The notes under the pieces are model-generated. The model did no database searches, was not told the origin of the DNA, and saw only the letters and a program-made list of their open reading frames with translations. From Oreohelix idahoensis (taxonomy: Eukaryota; Mollusca; Gastropoda; Stylommatophora; Oreohelicidae): DNA of 64,000 nucleotides. Both the position numbers and the translations under genes were made by a program. The stretch covers positions 321,501 to 385,500 of the forward strand of contig JAMPIV010014134.1 of NCBI GenBank assembly GCA_024509875.1, given 5' to 3'. Positions 22,415-32,688 of this stretch are shown one piece after another; the first letter of the stretch is position 1; each line of letters opens with the position of its first letter.

Positions 22415-22800
22415 AGAAGAAAACTCCATACAAGACGTAGAACCATACAGATAATTTTTACAGCAATATAGACAGAGCTGGAGGGACAGACTGCGATATC
22501 ACAATCAGGATATAATAGGTAAGAGGCGATTTCACCGCATTGTGAACAATATGGACATTTAAAGAAATCAAGTGAACACAAAAATAAGAATCTTCTACTC
22601 AAATGGCTGATGCAGGTCGACTTGCCCAGAATCGTGATGCGTTCAGAGCAGCTGTAATGGAGACAACGTTCTGGAAAGAATACGTCACATGATGATGATG
22701 ATGACTCAAATGTCAAATCAGTCCTAGTGTACGACCCTGAAACATGGACAACAACAAAAAACAACAACCAAAAGCCTAAAGACTTTCAAACAAGGGTGCT
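22415..22800 (+). mobile_element. LINE-alpha fragment with nested LINE-beta tail
   Basis: Decayed frame similar to the C-terminal RT part of the full-length LINE-alpha at 32689-37213: VEPY..., then KIRIF-SNVKS-L, then ETWTTTK and KDFQT. It is interrupted at 22606-22703 by a LINE-beta insertion. Confidence 0.75.
22606..22703 (+). mobile_element. 98-bp LINE-beta 3' end with 9-bp target duplication
   Basis: Nearly identical to 21199-21290, including the stop and a GATGATGATG tail. ACTCAAATG occurs at 22597-22605 and 22704-22712, proving target-primed insertion of a very short, 5'-truncated copy. Confidence 0.9.
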
Positions 22801-23504
22801 TGCCTCTTTCCGTACGTAATTATTTTCAGCTCTGGACGGAATTATTTTTAAGCCCCAAAAATTTACACATACATAATTTACGTTTACTGGCAATGTGTGT
22901 CTAATCATGAGTTAAGTATAACATATTATATATCAAATTAAAGTACATTGGATGAACAATATAAATCCATATGCCTTTCTAGCTAATTTTATGTTATGTT
23001 TATGTTATAACAGATAATATGTACACGGAAAAAAGATAACTTGAAATTTTGAACAAAAATTTTCGACTTACGTAAGGCTTGTAACATAAATTGTTATCAC
23101 AATACAGTTTCACTGCTCTCTTTGTGCAGGTAATCCATTTAGAAACACAGAAAAAGTAAGAAAGTTATGGTTGATCACACAGTTTGTTCACTGTTCACAT
23201 ATTTGTAACACATCCTGTGTGTTTTTCAGCCATTATGTGCGATACGACAAAACACGATTAAAGATGAAGATAAATGTGAAAAAATCCCTTCAAACGCAAA
23301 TAAAAGACGTTGAAGGTTGTTGAAATTTGCCCAGTTTTGTGTTTACTTCCGTTCGAGATAAATTCCGGGCAGTATAAAATATCAGAATAGAAAGAAGCAA
23401 CGAAATAAATCAGCGTCTTTTAAAAGATCTTGCAGTCCCAGCGGTCGGCAATTGCGTCTTTTACAAGATCTTGCGTACGGAATCAGTTAGATTAGTAGGA
23501 TTGA
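22801..23504. other. No gene recognised
   Basis: AT-rich. The only structure seen is an imperfect direct repeat around GCGTCTTTTACAAGATCTTG at 23416-23475. Confidence 0.5.
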
Positions 23505-24445
23505 CATTGTACAAGGTCAGTGACCTGAAATTTATGACAAAAACCAGGCAGGTACCAATGGAACAATTAGTGAGAAGAGGACGCTACCGGTGAATATCGC
23601 TTACACTGAGGAAACTTGTTAATAGCATTACAGCCTTTGTTCTGGTATCCGCAGGGAAATAGAATGAATGAACGATCGAACCAAGTTTATTCTCGAAGGG
23701 TTGAGAACTGGTCAAGCAGGCTTGTCTAACACTCTGCCTGTTTTCCTTTCTCTCATTTTGTATACTCAGAAGCAGAACTAAACTGGAAAACACATGGAGA
23801 AGAGAACTGGTCAAGCAGGCTCGTCTAACACTCTGCCTGTTTTCCTTTCTCTCATCTTGTATACTCAGAAGCAGAAATAAAATGGAAAACTTATGGAGAA
23901 GAGTACTGGTCAAGCAGGCTCGTCTAACACTCTGCCTTTTTTTCCTTTCTCTCATCTTGTATACTCAGAAGCAGAATTAAACTGGAAAACACATGGAGAA
24001 GAGAACTGGTCAAGCAGGCTCGTCTAACACACTGCCTTTTTTCCTTTCTCTCATCTTGTATACTCAGAAGCAGAACTAAACTGGAAAACACATGGAGAAG
24101 AGAACTGGTCAAGCAGGCTCGTCTAACACTCTGCCTGTTTTCCTTTCTCTCATCTTGTATACTCAGAAGCAGAACTAAACTGGAAAACACATGGAGAAGA
24201 GAACTGGTCAAGCAGGCTCGTCTAACACTCTGCCTTTTTTCCTTTCTCTCATCTTGTATACTCAGAAGCAGAATTAAACTGGAAAACACATGGAGAAGAG
24301 AACGGGAGACGGAAAAGAAAATGAAGAAGATGTAGAAATCCCTTGAGCTGATGGCACGTGACAGGAGGACTTGATAAACGTTTGTTGAAGGCCCGTGCTC
24401 TTAGGGAGATGAAGGATACAGAAAACAAAGGACAAGAGACAAAGA
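23505..24445 (+). mobile_element. LINE-alpha 3' end expanded by an internal tandem array
   Basis: The left part (23505-23670) matches LINE-alpha around its MTRTRQVPVEQE block. The right part (24300-24445) matches its last coding segment (the MARDRRTWHVFVEGL region). Between them, where LINE-alpha has only a short stretch, lie six copies of a 99-bp unit that itself contains LINE sequence (CATGGAGAAGAGAACTGG). Confidence 0.8.
23703..24302. repeat. Tandem array, 6 x 99 bp
   Basis: Units start at 23703, 23802, 23901, 24001, 24100 and 24199. The period is divisible by three, so the minus strand shows 33-residue repeats over some units. That open frame is a by-product of the period, not evidence of a gene. 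Confidence 0.95.
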
Positions 24446-24544
24446 AATTGTTCACGTTGTTACATGGTCTTCGTTAGGGAACAAACGGACCGAAAATGTG
24501 AAAATGAAAGCTAAGCTAAATACAGGGCTAAATAAAGAGTATTT

Positions 24545-25285
24545 TTTTTTTAAACTTAACCAACAGGTGGGACGAAACATTAATCTCAAGAAGACAGACG
24601 TATGACACTAAACCCATAAAAATAAGCCACCAATAGCTAGAAAATACAAACACATATACGTACTTATGAAGCATAGTAACACCCGACGGCGGAACAATCA
24701 AAGACATTAGTAACAGAATTAATAAAGCCAGAATGGTCTTTGATAGTCTAAATACAGTAACATCGGGAAATCTTCCCAGTACAATACAAACAATAATGTA
24801 AAAATATCCGAGAGTTGCGTAATTTCGGTGTTTCTGTGCGGTGTAGAATGCTGGAAAGTAACGGAAATGTCCAAACAGTTCCTTGTCACACAACCTGCTT
24901 TATGAATTCTTTGACCGAACAACATCACCAACCAAAAACTGCTAACTCTGAGCCACCAAGAAGATATGGGCACCATCAAAGCGGGTAGACGCTGGGATTT
25001 GGTTGGCCACATCCTTAGAAGAGACCCTGACACCATCTCCAGAACTGGCATGCTAAGGACCCCAGAAGGAAAGTGAATGAGAGGTGGGCCAAAAGCCACC
25101 TGGCGGAGAATTGTGAAAGCAGAGATGCAAAACATGAACCAGGACTGGGGCTCACACCAAGGATGGCTGCCGACCGAGCAAAGTGGAGACAGTTTGTTGC
25201 TGCTCTTCAAGACGCCACCAGACGCGATTGTCACTGATTGCTTTGTCAGTCCGTGACCAATGACCAAAAAAGAAGATAAAATAAG
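24545..25285 (+). mobile_element. LINE-delta 3' fragment, decayed
   Basis: Base-level similarity to 43500-44260 (LINE-delta): the GTAACACCCGACGGCGGAAC segment, the GTAGACGCTGG segment, and a tail ending near GTCCGTGACCAATGACCAAA. No frame is left open. Confidence 0.8.
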
Positions 25286-25299
25286 ATACTACCATATTA

Positions 25300-25520
25300 T
25301 GTACTACTGTAGGGGTGTGAAGTGTTAGAGACTGCACTATACTATATCCAACTTTATGAGGTGGGGGGACCAGTTTCCTTCGTAGCGACCTTTGCCTTCC
25401 CTAACTCAAGAGCAGAGTGGGTATCCATTTACAGTTGGGTTGGTTGTAGGGTAACTATACTAGGTAACCCGAAACCCGGTAACTTTGCTGTGAGACTCAG
25501 GTAAACGAACTAATCACTCG
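25300..25520 (-). mobile_element. SINE family S2, copy a
   Basis: Reverse complement shares with 53110-53290 and 60585-60830 a core that reads GGATACC...GAGTTAG..AAGGCAAAG..., then GAAACTGG...CACCTCAT, then ACACTTCA. A degenerate tRNA-like head lies on the high-coordinate side (GACCGAGTGATTAG...). Three dispersed copies with the same internal order support a SINE. Confidence 0.75.
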
Positions 25521-25570
25521 GTCAGTGGTACACTCAATGACAAGAGCATGAGTCGTCAATGGACAATGTC

Positions 25571-25762
25571 ACTCTGGTACATCCATCTGACACACTGTTG
25601 CCACTCTGGTACATCCATTTGACACACTGTTGCCACTCTGGTACATCCATCTGACACACTGTTGCCACTCTGGTAAACCCATCTGACACACTGTTGCCAC
25701 TCTGGTAAACCGATCTGACACACTGTTGCCACTCTGGTAAACCCACCTGACACACTGTTGCT
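25571..25762. repeat. Tandem array, 6 x 32 bp
   Basis: Unit ACTCTGGTAMATCCATCTGAC... repeats with period 32 at 25571, 25603, 25635 and so on. It directly touches the 3' end of LINE-gamma. Confidence 0.95.
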
Positions 25763-27665
25763 TACTTACTTAGTCGTTCCTCTTCTACTGTGAGGTGTAG
25801 AGGTTTGGAAGAGAGAGCGCCAGACTATTCTATCAGCTGTCTTCTTCCTGGCCTGGTTCCATTCTAGTCCTCGGTCCTTCAAAGATTGTCTAATGTTGTC
25901 CTCCCAGCGGACTCTGGGTCGTCCTGGAGGTCTGGATCCCTGACTCTTTGTTTCCCATGCTTGTCGTGGTAGCCGATCTTCTCCCATTCTGCAGACATGG
26001 CCAAACCATCTTAGTTGGGACTGTTCTATTTAGGTCTGCAGCGGGTGGGATTTTAGGCCTTGACGTATCGTCTGGTTGTGGACCATGTCTCTTCTTGCTA
26101 CTTCAACCACCTTCCTCAGATACCTCATTTCTGAGGTTTGGATCTGGCTTTTGTGAGTTGTAGTCATTGCCCATGACTCGCATCCATATGTCAAGACTGG
26201 GACATAGGTGGAGCGGTATACAGCCATCTTCGTTTTCTTACCAACCTCTTTCTTGCTGAGGAATCCTCGATTTATGGCCTGATAAAGTCTTCCAGCCGCT
26301 GCTTTTCGAGTGGCCAACTCTTTTTTGATGCCCCCCCTTTCGGTCTATAATAGCTCCGAGATATTTAAAGTGGTCGACCTGCTCCAGGACCTGTTCTCCC
26401 AACTTAATCTGATGTTTTCTTTCTTCTCGTGATATCACCATGGATTTTGTTTTAGAGCTGCTTATGACCATCCCTCTCTTCTCCAGCTCTTCCTTCCAGA
26501 CTTGCAGGTTGGATTGGAGATGTGTCTCTGATTCAGCAATCAGGACAACATCATCAGCAAATGCTAGCTCTGAAATACAGACCTGTCTCATCTTCCAGTA
26601 CCCCACTGAATACTTTCTTGTTCTCTCCTTACATGCCTTGATGACATCGTCCATGAGGAGTATGAAAAGATAAGGTGACAGGATATCGCTTTGTCTTACA
26701 CCAGTGGTGGTCCTGAACTCTTCTGACTTATAGTTTGCTGTCCTCACATAATTTCTGCAAGACTTGTAGAAGCTCTGTATAGCATGAATCAGAGGTGCTG
26801 GAATGTTCTTCCTTGCCAAACAGTTCCAAAGTTTGCTCCAGGGGACCCTGTCAAACGCCTTTTCCAGATCTATGAAACAAAGATGGATCTCACTCTTGTA
26901 CTCAAGGGCCTTTTCACTCAGCTGCCTGAGTGTGAAGATTAGGTCTTGAGTACTTCGGTTTGCTCGGAATCCGCACTGGGCTTCATCCAATTGTGGCTCA
27001 GCTAGGCATCGGAGTCTCTGCTCTAGGATTCTAGAGTAGATTTTACCAGGGACACTGAGAAGGGATATGCCTCTGTGGTTTCCACATTGTCGATTGTCAC
27101 CCTTTTTGAAAATCGGTGTTATGATGGCAATCTCCCAATCCTTTGGTATGGCCTTGTTGCACCATGCTGCCTGTAGGACCCTTAGGAGTAATAGGTCGCC
27201 TGATGCTCCCATGTACTTAACCATTTCTGGTGTTATACCATCATGCCCTGCTGCTTTGCCCATCTTGATTTTCTTCAGTGCTGCCTTCAGTTCTTCCATC
27301 TTTATGTCATCTTCATCACCATTTGTATCCTCTTCTGTGCTAGTGGTTATCATTTCTGATGCTCTACCTTGCTCACCATCAAGGAGTTCTGAGAAATATT
27401 CTTTCCATCTTTCCATTACTTTCTTCGGGGCAGTAAGCAATTTGCCTTGCTTGTCCTTTATAAATTTAAGAGGGCATTGTTTTTCCTTCCTCATGTTCTT
27501 TAGGGTCTTATAGAACAATTTCTGGTTTTCTTGCGCATCCTTTTCTAGCTTTTCTCCAAATTCTTCCCAGGACTTCTGTTTTGCTGCTAGCACCTTGTTC
27601 TTTGCTTCTGTTCTGAGTATCACATATTCTCTATATTTCTCTATTTGTCTTGTGTTTACTATTTA
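25759..27665 (-). mobile_element. LINE-gamma, 5'-truncated, RT domain present
   Basis: On the minus strand a 461-codon frame (27623-26238) has a linker, then LINE RT: GKAAGHDGITPEMVK, IITPIFKKGDNRQCGNHRGI, AQCGFRANRSTQD, FIDLEKAFDRVPW, TGVRQSDILSPYLF and the active site FADD in ELAFADDVVLIAES. Near 26325 a longer C-run than in the copy at 58345-59056 shifts the frame. A stop (CAG to TAG) interrupts further downstream, before the WFGHVCRMGEDRLPRQAWE block. The 3' end has a TAAG repeat tail. No endonuclease is present, so the 5' end is truncated near 27665. Confidence 0.9.
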
Positions 27666-28535
27666 ACCCATTGTAACCGCTAACACCAAGGGATACCTAG
27701 CAGATTAAACATCTGTTAACTTAGACTGACATAAGAAAGTGGCGGCTATGAAGGGCCGCTACCAAAGTCTCAGAACGAACGTGAGTTTCTCTCTCCTGAA
27801 TGGAGATGAAAAGGAAGAAACCTGGCTATCAAAGGGTTGCCTCGTTGCGCCGCTCAAGCTACCAACCTGAGAAAGACAGCGGCACACGCCCCTCAAAGAA
27901 ATCATTTACTCGATCAGTGATCTAAACACTGTTACGAGCCACAAGCGTTCCCCTAGTCTGACAAACAACCAGGTCTATCTTATGCAATATTATCATAGAC
28001 GGCTGATCGCTGGTTCACTACAGTATGTGCGATGCATTTATAATGAGGGCCAGCAGCGAGATCAAAACTAAACACGCCGCGGGGTGGGGTCTGGAAAGGG
28101 AAAAATTAGGGCTACTGTAGTAAAAAAAAACAGAATGAAAAGAAGGCGAAAATGCATACAGCCGATGAAGCCAGAGAAATTAAAAGAGTAAGGAATATGG
28201 GATGGATTTGACAATCCAAATTATCCGTCGTTTTGTCACAGCAATGTAATTTGGTTTTTGTCAAATGACACAGATAAATGTGGGATGAAATCCCCTAGGC
28301 ACCCTATGGTAATGGTTCATAAATAAGAAGGCCTACTTAGGACAACAAAAGTGAATGAAAGAAGGTGAATCCTCACTGAGAGTGAGAAGGATTCAGCAGG
28401 TATTCTGATCTCCAGCTTCACTCTGCGATCCTGAAAGATACAAAAGCCCCCACTTCTGGTTCAGCTGTAAGAAACTTTGATGCAATTAAACACCACAGCA
28501 CAAATGATATAAACAAGTGATAACTAAGATGTAAA
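27666..28535. other. No gene recognised
   Basis: Moderately GC-rich at first, AT-rich later. No motif, RNA gene or repeat that I recognise. Confidence 0.5.
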
Positions 28536-28537
28536 TG

Positions 28538-28541
28538 TATT

Positions 28542-28630
<89 letters not shown>
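28538..28630. repeat. (TC)n(TA)n microsatellite
   Basis: About 16 bp of TC then over 70 bp of TA. It ends exactly where the LINE-delta copy starts. Confidence 0.95.
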
Positions 28631-28635
<5 letters not shown>

Positions 28636-29562
28636 ATCAACCACTCTATTTTTAACAGTCATTGATTGGGTGATGCGCCAGACAACAGAGGGCAGTCCAA
28701 GAGGAATAAGATGGACTACATTTTCTACATTGGAAGATCTGGAATATGTAGATGACATTGCACTACTAGCACATTCACATCAACACATCCAGGAAAAAAC
28801 GGATAGACTTAATAAGTTTAGCCAGCAGGTGGGCTTGAACATAAATTTAAAGAAGTCAGAGGTCATGACGCTCAATGTGAGCAACCCTGAGCCCATATCA
28901 GTAAGGAATCAGCAACTGGTACAGACAGACACCTTCACATACCTAGGACGCATAGTAACACCAGACGGCGGGGCAGGCAAAGACATCAACATCAGAATGA
29001 ATAAGGCAAGAACAGCCTTTTTTAGCCTAAACAACACCTGGAAGTCCTCTCAATACAGCACAAGCACAAAATTAAGATTATATCAGAGCTGTGTGCTTTC
29101 TGTGCTTCTCTTTGGTGTGGAATGCTGGAGAGTTAGAGAGAAGGAAATGTCGAAATTGTCCTCTTTTCACACAACATGCCTAAGAAAAATTCACCGAATC
29201 TTTTGGCCGAATACCATCACCAACCAAGATCTGCTTACTCGGAGCAAGCAAGAGGACATGCACACCATCATAGCTGGCAGACGCTGGAGCTGGGTTGACC
29301 ATGTCCTCAGAAGAGACCCCGATGCCATCACAAGAACAGCTATGCTTTGGACCCCTGAAGGAAAATGAAAGAGAGGCTGACCAAAAACAACCTGTGGAGG
29401 CTGAGATGCAAAGAATGAACCAGAGTTGGGGCACTGTATGAAGGATGGCCGCCGACCGAGCAAAGTGGAATCAATTTGTTGTTGACCTACAAGACGCCAC
29501 TAGGCGTGATGGCCACTGACTGCTTTGACGGTCGGCGGCTAAGGATCAAAGAAGAAGAAGAA
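28631..29562 (+). mobile_element. LINE-delta, 5'-truncated within RT
   Basis: The open frame to 29368 encodes the RT palm to C-terminus: PLSTTLFLTVIDWVMRQ, YVDD active site in LEYVDDIALLAHS, NLKKSEVMTLNVSNP, TYLGRIVTPDGG, LRKIHRIFWPNTI and WSWVDHVLRRDPDAITR. Stops break the last segment. The tail is GATCAAAGAAGAAGAAGAA. The same family is at 41793-44262 (longest), 24545, 47153 and 54632. Confidence 0.9.
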
Positions 29563-31045
29563 TATATATATAACATAAAATAAATAACGGTGCAAGATGA
29601 TGCAATCAACAAAAGTTAAAAATAATATTGTCTTAATTAATTATCAACTTAATTACTCTTAAACTTTAAATTGGACTTGTGACAAACATGATGAAAAGTC
29701 TTCAGTCCCACAAATAATTGCTCTACACTTGATGATTATGATTTGGCAAAGTAGTCTACTTGCTGAAAAATAAAATAAGAAATGCACGTAAGACACAGTC
29801 TATTACACACTACACTTGAAAAGAATATTGGACACTTTGGCTATGGTGTGTGCTTTTTTAGACATCGGACTATCTGGCCATTGAAGGTTGACTGGGCCAA
29901 TTACAATCTGGCCTTGGTGAAGGGTTTTGTTGCGCCTCAGTACTTTCTGGCTTGTGCTTGGAGTACTATAAGATTGCCAAGGTGTACGGCTGGCGTGATA
30001 TGGTGAAAGAATCAGATGTCTTTAAAACCACCAAGTTTTTGGGACACCCCGGTGACATAAGTGGAAGCACAGTGTACGGGATTACAGGCTATCTATCGAG
30101 AGGAGTAGGGAAACTCGTTCTCTCTCTCCGTTGACGACAATAGTTCTCACTTATGCAAAAGCTGTCATGACTGGTGAGAAAGCTCTTGCTGAAGATTAGT
30201 TTGTTACAGCGATTTCTTCTAGGCTCTCTCAGTGCAGAATTTCAAGTCGTTTTCTCGTTCCTTCAGAGCGTATGTGAAAATGACTAGAAATTTACCGGTT
30301 TATATACAGTGAAATCGGACTACGAAAAACATTTTGAAAATAAGTATTACCACGCAATTGTAGGCGTTTCAAATTTAAAATATCAAACGTTTCATTATTG
30401 CAGTACTAGTTTATTTTAAAAATTCCGCCTAAACTTGGTGTTACCAAATTCAAAAATATTTATGATGCAAGCAGCACGCTTTAGGTGCAAAAGGGTTTGG
30501 CATCGCGCGGCAGCGTTGCATTTCAGATATAACAATATCACAGTCTGTATTTGAAAGTGGGGGGGGGGGAGAGAATTTGTTCCCGCAGTTGTCTGTTGCA
30601 ATTCGTGTAACACAATTTATCAAAAATACGAACAATTTTAATATTATGAGTGAAGATTTAAATAATATGAGTGAAAGACCATGATCGTTATATCACATGG
30701 CGTCGATTCCACGATTATTTAAATGAAAATACTTAGCCTAATTGTTGAAGAAGATAATTTCCGCAAATTAATAAATAATATGAAAATAATAATTAATAAT
30801 AATTATTATTTTGTCAATAGTGATTAGCAATGTAGAAATTTAATTGTTGAAGATGATTTAAAAATATTTATTTCAAAAACATTTTATTTGTACTTTTTCT
30901 AACCTTTATAAAACTAACTCTAGTCATCCCAATCATGCATTAATTAATGGAAATTAATGTCCTCTTTTTTTGGGTCCTACTTTTTGTTGTATATTGCTAT
31001 CTTTTTCACATCAAAAAGTCAGAAAATGTCCTCTTTTTTGTTAAA
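29563..31045. other. No gene recognised
   Basis: AT-rich. An overlapping pair of short frames near 29782-30134 looks mildly protein-like but matches nothing I know. A run of ten G lies near 30560. No RNA gene seen. Confidence 0.45.
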
Positions 31046-31665
31046 AACGATATAATCTCAGAATAGAAGAACCCTACTGTGAAGGATGTCTTCGACAATA
31101 CTGCACATCATTTCTTGTTGTGCTTGTAAGAGGTATGAACAAATGAGAATACCAATATTAGATTATTTGCAAGCATCAAACTTACCTATAAATATAGAAG
31201 AGGTGTTAATAATAGACAGACCTAGGGAACTGCATAATATAGTCAAACAATATTTAACACGAACAAATGTTAATATATAGTGGCTGGGAATGTGAAGGTC
31301 TGATGCTGTTCTTACAATGCACATGACTTTTAACAGATGAAAGTCAATTAAATATCTGTTAAAGTCAGTTATATAACTGGAACCACCAGGCCTTTACACC
31401 CCTCCACTTTAATATTATTCTTGTTCAGTTTCAACTTGATTTTGTTCGTTTTTGTAATATATTTTTTTATTTATTTAGGGCCTAACGTATAGGCTAAGCA
31501 TAATTGTGATTGTCCCTATTTACAATGATTTGACAAATGTGATGCCACTCTCATATTGGCAGTTGTTCATATTATTTGGAATTGAAAACAATATACAGGC
31601 TATCCTAATTATAACCCATTAGAGGTTGAACGGGATATTTTTCTTCATTAATTAAAAAAAAAATA
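31046..31665 (+). mobile_element. LINE-iota 3' end, second copy
   Basis: Encodes EEPYCEGC then, in a shifted frame, CACKRYEQM, ILDYLQASNLP and VKQYLTRTN. This is the C-terminal zinc-binding region and end of LINE-iota, matching 40680-40910 reversed. The 3' tail CCTAATTATAACCCATTAG is near 31600. Confidence 0.75.
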
Positions 31666-31671
31666 TGATCT

Positions 31672-32195
31672 CACTATACGCTAAGCAAGAAAGAATGCTC
31701 AATACCTTCAATCTACGGTATCTATGCCACATCCTTGGTAGGGCCTATTTCGTGGAAAGACAAAGTGACAAATGTCGAGGTGTTGTCCCGTTCTGGATTT
31801 CAAAGCATGTATGCACTACTTAGACTACGATGGCTTAGACATGTCCACCACATGGAAGATAATCGCATCCCAAAAGATATCTTCTACGGACAAATGGCAA
31901 AAGAACAGTTGGGCGACCGCAGCTGAGGTTCAAATTGTGTGCAAGAGAGATATGAGGGCACTGGACATAAATCTAGCAGCATGGAAGGGGGAAAATGCTG
32001 ATCGCATCAAGTGGCGATGCTCTAGCTACGGAGCCACCTCAGATTGTGCAAAAAAAGAAGCACTCACAACAAGCAGAAAAGAAAAGAAAATGTCCGTAAG
32101 GGACACCAAGAAAATAAGCAGCTGAAGGCTGTCACCTCAGGAGTGCATTCCCATAGTCAGTTATGACTGAAGGAGCTATTAGTATTATTACATTC
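31672..32195 (+). mobile_element. LINE-epsilon 3' end, just upstream of the DDI gene
   Basis: Matches the last third of the 50543-51665 copy: the WKDKVTNVEVLSRSGFQSMY block, KRDMRALDI, then the 3' end CCCATAGTCAGTTATGACTG and an ATTA-rich tail. Several frame breaks. It ends about 200 bp before the DDI start codon. Confidence 0.88.
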
Positions 32196-32398
32196 TGGGC
32201 TAAATTTTTGCGCCACTATCTTTTTAATTTTTGTTTGTGTCTTTTCTGCGCCAACCGGATTCTAATACAAATTTTTTAAGCTTCTTTTAACAGAAGTTAC
32301 CATTCACTTCCTGTGTAACACGTTCCTTTGTAGTTAGTTGACAAGGTTACTATCGCGTTTGTTATAAATTGTACTTTTAAAACATACATTTTTAAAAT

Positions 32399-32672
32399 AT
32401 GCAAATCACAATAACAACATTATCTGATCAACTGTTTACCATCGACGTTAGTGAAGATCTTGAGTTAGAAAATTTCAAAGCACTGTGTGAAAATGAAACA
32501 CGGGTCCCAGCGCTCGAAATGTCCATTGTTTGGAATGGGCGCCCTCTTCACGATGACAAACTAACTTTGAAGCAGTATGGTATAAAAGATGGCGAAATTG
32601 TACTCGTTCAGCACCTTCGTGGTCAGATTAGACAAAACCACGGGGCAGGTGAAAGTTCTCGAGCATTAACAG
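32399..32672 (+). CDS. DDI1: DDI1/DDI2 homologue, exon 1: ubiquitin-like domain
   Basis: Starts MQITITTLSDQLFTIDVSED and shows the ubiquitin-like fold pattern through ENFKALCENE, the WNGRPLHDDKLTLKQYGIKD turn and GEIVLVQHL (residues 1-78). The first residues and the hydrophobic spacing match DDI1/DDI2 rather than ubiquitin itself, and exons 2 and 3 confirm the family. It ends at residue 91 plus one base, followed by the splice donor GTAGGC (32673), and joins exon 2 as a split Gly codon. DDI proteins are proteasome shuttles and retroviral-type aspartic proteases; DDI2 cleaves NRF1 in mammals. The start is the first ATG of the frame. A TTATAAATTG lies 40 bases upstream, but no clear promoter is seen. 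Confidence 0.9.
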
Positions 32673-32688
32673 GTAGGCTACTCGTATT

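Noticed and set aside
23584..24289. Minus-strand repeat proteins with 33-residue units
   Set aside because: Open only because the 99-bp tandem period is divisible by three; the sequence is LINE-derived.
29782..30134. Overlapping short frames as a small gene
   Set aside because: No domain and no splice or homology support; kept only as unexplained sequence.
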